The notes beneath the pieces are model-generated. The model had not been told where the DNA came from, searched no databases, and saw only the letters and a list, made by a program, of their open reading frames with translations. Both the position numbers and the translations under genes were made by a program. Below, one piece after another: positions 57,474 through 64,000 of a DNA stretch of 64,000 nucleotides (the first letter of the stretch is position 1; every line of letters begins with the position of its first letter). Origin of the DNA: Heterotrichella gracilis (lineage: Eukaryota; Sar; Xanthophyceae; Tribonematales; Xanthonemataceae); NCBI GenBank assembly GCA_032358255.1, contig JAULBX010009991.1, positions 62,001-126,000 of the forward strand. Reading direction: 5' to 3'.

Positions 57474-58985
57474 AGTCAACTGAACTATGCCCTAGTGCAA
57501 TTCATTGATGACATTCAAACCCGCATAATCAGTAGAGCTGTTTTTAGAATTATAATATTAATAACCTAGAAGCACTGCGACGCATTCACTGTGAGCTCAA
57601 GCTATAGATTTCAATGATTTGCTCTTGACTTTCTTCATCACAGATAGTATTAGCCTAAGGGCGTCAAAACCACAGTGGCTGACTTTGATGCATTATAATA
57701 AAAGCCATGTGCACCTTTGAGGCTGGTCCAGTTGCTGTAGCAGTGCCTGCAGATCATCATGGCGCTCAGCCCAGTGTGACATTTTCACTTAACGAGCCTG
57801 TCAGGCTGGCAGCTAGCAGCACGGCAGTGCCCCCAAAAGCGACCAATCATTCTCATGCATTGCCCGGCATATGCACGCCGTCAGCTGTATACGCAAGTTT
57901 TCTTGCAAGTGACAATGTTGGGGCAGCCATAGCAGGCATAGCTGTTGCGCAATCTTTTTGACTCGATGTTCTTCAGATTGCTGTTAATTGCTGAAGTTAC
58001 ACTGTCACTGCACCCTTGCGTCGGAATGAAACATAATAGACAATCCTCAATATACAATAGCCTAAAGCAATGCCCCTCTTACTGTCAGCAGGCTACTAAG
58101 CGACTGCCCAATTAGCAAATTATTTCCGTCAGGGCAGCCATATCACATCTACATGCGCAATGGTATCTGCATGCTGTATGCGCTGCATTATGACCTGACA
58201 TAGCCATGGATTGCACGGTTTCAGTGAACATAAACCGCATCTCCCCATCCCCAACTGTGCAAGAGTGGTTCAGCCAGCGGCTGCCTGCCCACAATGACTG
58301 GCAGGGTTGAAGCATATCACATGCATCACAAAGCGGCAAAACATACCTGTGCAGGAAAACTGCTGCACAAACTCTCTAAAAACGGTCACCATCCCAGCCA
58401 ACTTTGTTGATTCACAGCCTACATAAAAACCCTAACACAAATTACTCTCACCGTTTCCATTAAAGTCTGTGCTACTGCCCTGACCAGGCGATTCTACCAT
58501 CTGCGCAATCGTACATCTTGAAGCCCGTAGTCAACAGATCGTTCACGCCATGCCCCAACACATTCCAGGACGTGGCTTGGTCAAAAGACAAGCACCTGTT
58601 GCCTGTCTACCCACCGCCCCTGTTGCTCCCCTGCTCAAAAGCCCCTTCCCCCTCCCCTCCCCCCGACAATGCGTTTTTGCCCCACATTGTTCCACCAACC
58701 CACGTGGCCCCAATCCCTGCGCTACCCTGCGCAGGCCCATCGTCCCTCTCCCCACCAGCTGTCCCACACTGCCCTAACCTGCACGCCGCCGCCTACACCA
58801 AATCCCCGCCACTGGTTCGCCATGCACAGCAAGACCATCAGCTCCAGATCCGTAGCAAGGATAGCATACCAGGTAGTGGCTGCGCTGCCTGCCATTGCTT
58901 GGCAGCTTATAACACCGCCATGACGTCCTTTGGCCTGCCCCTGCTAAAAGTGCTTAAAAACACCGCCATGACGTCCCTTAGCAGC
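57474..58985. other. Convergent intergenic region
   Basis: About 1.5 kb between the GT77-like gene (+) and DXS (-) 3' ends. An 84-codon frame (57707-57961) is probably chance. C-rich at 58590-58810. Ends with extra copies of the DXS stop-codon region (58911-58983). Confidence 0.5.
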
Positions 58986-59021
58986 TTAAAACACCGCCAT
59001 GACGTCCTTTGGCCTGCCCAT
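58911..59021. repeat. Triplicated DXS 3' end
   Basis: AACACCGCCATGACGTCC with CTTTGGCCTGCCC occurs at 58911-58941 and 58990-59021, and a shorter form (ending CCCTTAGC) at 58960-58983. The copy at 58990 contains the last DXS codons on the minus strand ([10 protein letters not shown], stop at 58986); the others lie downstream, in the 3' untranslated region. GCAGCTTA precedes two of them. Confidence 0.85.
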
Positions 59022-62000
59022 TGTGGTCAGCGCTGTGGCCACAATGTGCGACGCGCTAAGCCCCGCCTCTGCCAGCTGCTCCTTCTGGGTGCCGTGCTCG
59101 ATGAAGCGGTCAGGCAGGGTCATGGGCCGGAACTTGAGGCCGCCGTCCAATAGGCCCTCCAAGGCAAGGAACTGCAGCGGCAATGGGCGCAGTTCAGCAC
59201 AGAGGTCATTACAGCCACCGGAAAACCGGGGCAACATGCAGTGCAGCCACAGCCCTGAACGAGCTTGCGCTACTTGCTCCTGTTCTAGCAATGCGTGACG
59301 AAGGTGCCCACCACGTACCACTGCATTGCTGCGCACAGCAGAGCTGATCTAGGTGCAAGCTGTGAGTGGCTTCACCCCCCCCCCTTGCAGGCTGCGAATC
59401 CCCCTTGCCTGTCCCACGCTAAACCAGCAGCCGCGTGAACAATGCCTGCCCTCCGCAACCAGCCATTGTGCACACACACCTACCTTTGGGCCCCCACTAT
59501 ACCAGCCATACCCAACAAAGTTCGAAATGAATGTCCCCATACAAGCTTTACAGAAGTATCCATGATATAATGCAACTTTATTTTCTTTCCATTATACACT
59601 TTCCATTTTTACACATGCTAAACGGTGACTGACTTCCCAAACAGCATGAATCCTCCAACCCGCCGCCGCACCTGCATGACGTGCGCTGCAAAGCCGCCCA
59701 CAGACCCCTCCTCCACAGTGATGACCACCGGGTGCTCCTTGGCTAGCCGCCGCACAAGCTGCGTGTCAAGGGGCTTGCAGAAGCGCGCGTCCGCCACCGT
59801 CACCGACACGCCCTGCGCCGCCAGCAGGTCGGCCGCCAGCAGGCAGTCGTTGACCATGGTGCCGTAGCCCAGCAGGCACACGTCCTTGCCGCCGCGCAGC
59901 ACCACGCCCTTGCCCACCTGGTGCAATAAAGTAACATATTACTTGCAGGTTATGCAAACGTAACAAAGTCAAATGATTTGCAGATTTACTGTTCTTGTAC
60001 AACATGAGGGCGCAGGAGGAGGAGGGACATGCAGCAAAACAGGCATGCATACATTGCTGCCTGGACAGTGCTTGTGCAAAAATCAAGGGTTTTGTGTGGA
60101 ACCCCACATGCCCTCACTTCCAGGGCTTGCAGATAGCCCTGCCATACCACCACAAAACAGACACAGTACACACACCACTTCTTGCCCCACTACCCACCTC
60201 CAGCGCCACGCCCTTAAGGCTCGACGAAATCCCCGCGGCAGCCAGGTCCGCCCCGATGCCATTGCCCCTGGGGAACCGGAAGCAGCTCGGCCGGTCATCG
60301 ATGGCCACCGCTGTGGCCACCATGTTGATGAGCTCCGCCTCGTTGGATGGCGCCATGACCACCATGTTGGGGATGCACCCCATGAAGGCAATGTCAAACG
60401 CGCCGCAGTGCGTCGCGCCGTCGGCGCCCACCAGGCCGCCGCGGTCCATGGCAAAGCGCACTGCAGGAAATTATGTAAGGGTTTAAAGATTGCATGCAGA
60501 CGCCGGGCTTCCACAGGTCTATGTTCAATTGCAGGGGTAAGATCCTCGTTGAGTGCCGCCATCGCCACCATGTTGGGGATGCATCCCATTCAGGCGATGT
60601 CAAATGCACCCAGGTTCAGGGTTTAGGGTTCCCAAACCCAAGCCCTCTGCACACGCTGGCCTATACACTCATCCACCCAGCCGATTTTGGCCATGTCATG
60701 CACCCTCTTGTGCCATCACTGGCTAGGCGTCCACCACAGGTAGAAATGCTGCACATGCTCTGCATGTTGATGCAGCTGCCCACCCAACTGGCTTTCCCTA
60801 AAATGGCCCGTGCGCTGTTTAGATTTCAGGGTTCAGCTGCTCTCCCTAAACCCTAACCAGTATGGCTTGGTTTGCCACCCACCCACCCACCTGGCAGGTT
60901 TTGCAGCGCCACGTCATGCACCACCTGGTCGTAGCCGCGCTGCAGGAAGGTGGAGTAGATGGCCACCATGGGCACCAGGCCTTCGCAGGCCAGCCCAGCA
61001 GCAAACGTGACCGCGTGCTGCTCAGCAATGCCCACGTCGAAGGTGCGCTCCGGGAAGCGCTTCTCAAAGCGGTTCATGCCGGTGCCGCCGCCCATGGCCG
61101 CGTGGATGCCCATCACCCGGCTGTCCCGCTCCGCCTCGGCCACCAGCGCGTCGGCAAAGTACTCGGTGTAGGACTTGGACTGCAGGGGGGCAGGGTTGGG
61201 GTTCAGGATTGTGGAGCGTGGTGGTAGAATATACAGCCTCGGCCACCAGCGCATCAGCAAAATGAAATGAAGTCGCAACCCAATTGTGCATGCAGTGCTT
61301 GTGGTGCACACCCTTCCTCCAAACTGCATGCAGTGTGGGTGGGTGTACGCAGGCGACGCACTGAGGCGCTACTGCAACTGTGTGCACACGCGCCGCGCAG
61401 TTCAGAGCCCAGGCGTGTGCCGCATGAAGTCAACAGGCGCTGGCCGCCCTGAAGTGTGCAGGTAAGGCGCACGCACCTTGGTCTTGGGCTTGATCTGCGT
61501 GCCGGTGCGGGGGTCGTACTTTGTGACCCCGTGCATCTTGTCGGATGCGCTCTCAGCCGCCGGGTAGCCCCGCCCCTTCTCAGTCACCACGTGGATGAGC
61601 ACAGGGCCAACAGTCTCGGTGGTCTTCACCTCTGCAGGTGCACCAAGACACGTGTCGCACGGACGACACTCACCAGGATACCAGGTAAACATGGCACGTT
61701 CCCTATTGGGTTTTCATCCCAAAGCTTGTCCATTAACACATATGCAAGCATAAGGCCCACAGATTGCACACAAAGTGCGTGTGATCAACCAAATAAAGTG
61801 TAAGGTGCAGTGCAGTGCAGTGAAATCACTAGCTGTTCCAAGGAGTAGCCAGCTTGACGCCGCATGCTGCACATGCCATGCCACAGTGGGCCTGAGGTCA
61901 CAACCCCCCGGCACTGACCTTGCAGCACGTCCACCAGGTCCTTGAGGTTGTGCCCATCCACGGGCCCAATGTAGTACAGCCCCAGCTCCTCAAACAGCGT

Positions 62001-63773
62001 GGACCCCGAGCCCGAGATCATGCCGCGCGCATACTCATCCACCTTGGCGGTGGCCTTTTGGATGGGCTCGGGCAGCTGCTTGGTGACCCCCTTGGCGATC
62101 TCCCGCAGCTCGCGCAGAGGCTTGTTGGCCTGGAGCCGCGCCAGGGCGCTGGAGAGGGCGCCCACCGGGTCCTGGTTCTTGCCGTTGTATTGCGTGGGCA
62201 GGGAGACCTGGAGGGGCAGGGTTTTCAGATTTCAGGGAACGGGGAGCGCATGGCTGGCTGGTCAACTGGCTGTGTTGCTGGAATGCAGGCAATCAACTTT
62301 CAGATTGCATTGTTTTTGCCATTGTATTGCCTGGAAGGAGGGACCTGGAGGGACAATCTGAGAATCAGACATGCCAGGTTCCAGACTACGATCATCGCAC
62401 ACAGTAGTGTAACCAGTGCCAGAATACTCCAAAGTTCCTTGGCGCCTCTTGTTGCAGTGATGCTTGCTGAGCTGGCTCCAATGCTGAGATACAGGTATGG
62501 GAACTAAACTATACGAAACTGCCCACGTTCAGACCATAGGCACCCCGTAGGTTTGGGCCCAGTTCCAGCGCCGTGTCCAAACAGTTCCGCCTCACCTGCT
62601 GGTTGTCATTGAGGATGACGATCATATTCTTGTCCAGGAAGCCTGCGTGGTTCATGGCCTCGTACGCCATGCCGCCCGTGATGGCCCCGTCGCCAATCAC
62701 CGACACCACGTGGTTCTTCTTGTTCTGTGCGCACATGCATATACAAAAAGGTTCAGAACAGGGCCCCAGGCGATGGCCCAAAACCAGATAATCAGAAAGC
62801 TGCATACAGAAAGGTGCATTTGGGATGGTATACGTGCCTTTTGGTCTCGGCCCACAGCCATGCCAAGCCCCGCAGAGATGGAGGTGGAGCTATGGCCCGC
62901 ACCAAAGGGATCAAACTCGCTCTCCCCCCGGTTGGTGAAGCCTGCACACACCAAACCCGTTAAAGATCTAACCTGCACCCTCCAGTGCAAGCGCAAGTAG
63001 GTAGTATTGGCGATGCGGTTGTGGGTGCCCACAATATGGGGGGTGGCGTGCTGTACCTGACAAGCCGCCATTCTGGCGGATCCCTGCCATCCCTGCCCTC
63101 CTGCCAGTCAGGATCTTGTGGATGTACGCTTGGTGGCCCACGTCCCAGATGATTTTGTCCTCTGGCGTGGTGAACACATAGTGCAGGGCCACTGACAGCT
63201 CCACAACCCCCAGGCTGGCCCCCAGGTGCCCCCCAGTTTTTGACACTGTGTGCACCACATCTGCCCTCAGCTCCTTGCACAACTGGCGCAGCTGAGGAAT
63301 GTTGAAGTTCTTGAGATGCACTGGGTAGTTGACTGTGTCGAGGAGTGGGGTTGGGGGCCCCTGCTCATCCCACTCCTCAATCTCATCCATGGACAGCTTG
63401 TCCCAGTCTTCATTGTACCCAGTGCTGACCCCGGTGGATTGGGAGCTGGGGCGCTGCGTTAGGCGAACGGAACGGCTGCGCTGTTTGTGGCTGGCTGGCT
63501 TTGGGAGGGAGCACAGCTTGGGTGTCAACCCTGCAGCCAAGGGCATGAGTGGTATATATACCGACACCTGAGCTTGAACAGCTCAATCGAACACATTGGC
63601 GCCGCAACTGTAACATGAGTATAGCGCCATACCTGAAGGAGAAGCCTTGGCCTCTTTCATGCCCTGCAGAACCCACAAAACGTTGAGAGTAAGCAAAAAG
63701 TGTAACTAGTGAGTGGCATGCAGTAGTGCCAATGTGCACTCACCGCACGGTCCAACAGCGCCGAGGTTTGCAT
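58986..63773 (-). CDS. DXS: 1-deoxy-D-xylulose-5-phosphate synthase (plastid MEP pathway)
   Basis: Thiamine-diphosphate enzyme joining pyruvate and glyceraldehyde-3-phosphate, the first and often rate-limiting step of plastid isoprenoid synthesis (carotenoids, chlorophyll side chain). Eleven exons (high to low): 63773-63744, 63663-63633, 63530-63057, 62941-62838, 62724-62596, 62207-61919, 61631-61477, 61179-60891, 60460-60198, 59917-59672 and 59171-58986; phases agree, 731 codons, normal length. The first 50 residues are Ser/Arg/Lys-rich, as a transit peptide. Key motifs: [33 protein letters not shown], the ThDP site [35 protein letters not shown] with the catalytic Glu, [18 protein letters not shown] and the end LPDRFIEHG. 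Intron 4 has a GC donor. Introns 5, 7 and 8 contain copies of the following exon's first bases. Confidence 0.97.
60339..60613 (-). repeat. Copy of DXS exon 9 segment in intron 8
   Basis: 60540-60613 repeats 60339-60415: CACCATGTTGGGGATGCA, CCCAT, AGGC(A/G)ATGTCAAA and GCxCC blocks align with few changes. On the coding strand the copy is upstream of the true exon (60460-60198). Followed by GGTTTAGGGTT at 60618. Confidence 0.85.
61131..61266 (-). repeat. Copy of DXS exon 8 start in intron 7
   Basis: CCTCGGCCACCAGCGCATCA then GCAAAATGAA at 61232-61266 repeats CCTCGGCCACCAGCGCGTCG then GCAAAGTACT at 61135-61165 (codes [10 protein letters not shown]). The copy lies upstream of the exon on the coding strand. 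Confidence 0.85.
62172..62350 (-). repeat. Copy of DXS exon 6 start and acceptor in intron 5
   Basis: 62308-62354 (TTTTTGCCATTGTATTGCCT then GGAAGGAGGGACCTGGAGGG) repeats 62176-62216 (TTCTTGCCGTTGTATTGCGT then GGGCAGGGAGACCTGGAGGG), which is the exon 6 start (QYNGKN) plus its CAG acceptor. Confidence 0.88.
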
Positions 63774-64000
63774 GGTGCCGCACGTTATGTGAGCCATATC
63801 TGCATGCAGCTACAATGCGCCAGTGGTGACAACAATCCACACCACACAGCTTTGCACAAAGTGGCCCCCAAGTTGCCAAGTGCAGCCCAGATCAGGAAGG
63901 ATTCCTGGTGCTCAGTTCTAACGAACCACACACAAAATGCGCTTGACACACCGTGCAATGCGTCCAGTGGAGTGCTCAAAAGTAGCGTTGTGTCAAGGCT
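63774..64000. other. DXS upstream flank
   Basis: 227 bases upstream of the DXS ATG. No TATA box is evident; the promoter may extend beyond the window. No other feature seen. Confidence 0.4.

Noticed and set aside
57707-57961. 84-codon open frame preceded by ATAATAAAAG
   Set aside because: A TATA-like run and an ATG are present, but composition is unremarkable and there is no similarity I can name; too weak to call.
58518-59153. 211-codon plus-strand frame over the DXS 3' end
   Set aside because: It is antisense to the last DXS exon and its flank; the minus-strand frame matches the DXS C-terminus.
1-64000. Retroelements, DNA transposases or virus-like elements
   Set aside because: No reverse transcriptase, integrase, transposase, capsid or long terminal repeat signature was recognised; only the small foldback element and a dispersed repeat pair look mobile-element-like.

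Overview
Eukaryotic nuclear DNA, almost certainly from a green alga. Evidence: intron-dense genes (up to 20 exons) with GT-AG and a few GC-AG introns; plastid-pathway genes (DXS, a plastid-type copper-chaperone-like protein); a plant-type retinoblastoma protein; and many short TTTAGGG/CCCTAAA motifs, the plant-type telomere unit also used by many trebouxiophyte algae and unlike the TTTTAGGG of Chlamydomonas. I cannot name the species.

Layout: 1.7-4.9 kb (+) proline-rich protein of unknown function. 8.2-10.2 kb (+) retinoblastoma-related pocket protein, N-terminal part not found. 13.1-15.9 kb (+) predicted secreted/membrane protein with an F-type-lectin-like domain. 16.9-22.8 kb (-) SMG8, nonsense-mediated decay. 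23.5-32.3 kb (+) exportin-4, divergent from SMG8. 34.4-37.8 kb (+) unrecognised helical protein. 38.8-39.7 kb (+) Yippee-like zinc protein. 40.5-41.4 kb (+) plastid HMA-domain protein. 42.3-48.4 kb (-) OCRL/INPP5B-type inositol polyphosphate 5-phosphatase with ASH and RhoGAP domains. 49.5-50.9 kb (-) O-fucosyltransferase-like protein. 51.7-52.5 kb (+) doubtful unrecognised gene. 53.8-57.5 kb (+) GT77-like glycosyltransferase. 59.0-63.8 kb (-) DXS, first enzyme of the MEP pathway.

The exon models were built by hand by joining splice sites in phase. XPO4 (1135 codons), SMG8 (836), DXS (731), the GT77-like gene (685), O-fucosyltransferase-like (376), Yippee (132) and HMA (154) each give one uninterrupted frame. 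The genes look like ordinary single-copy housekeeping loci with no operon-like logic. Three of them (F-type-lectin-like, O-fucosyltransferase-like, GT77-like) concern glycans, but they are not adjacent.

The most unusual signal is not a gene. In at least seven genes, pieces of exon edges (acceptor plus exon start, or exon end plus donor) are tandemly duplicated into the neighbouring intron and lie there in various states of decay, often beside TTTAGGG-like motifs. XPO4 alone has about ten such copies, one of which still looks like an intact in-frame 22-codon cassette exon. One intron in the 34-38 kb gene looks as if it was born this way. No transposase, reverse transcriptase, CRISPR array, rRNA or convincing tRNA was seen.
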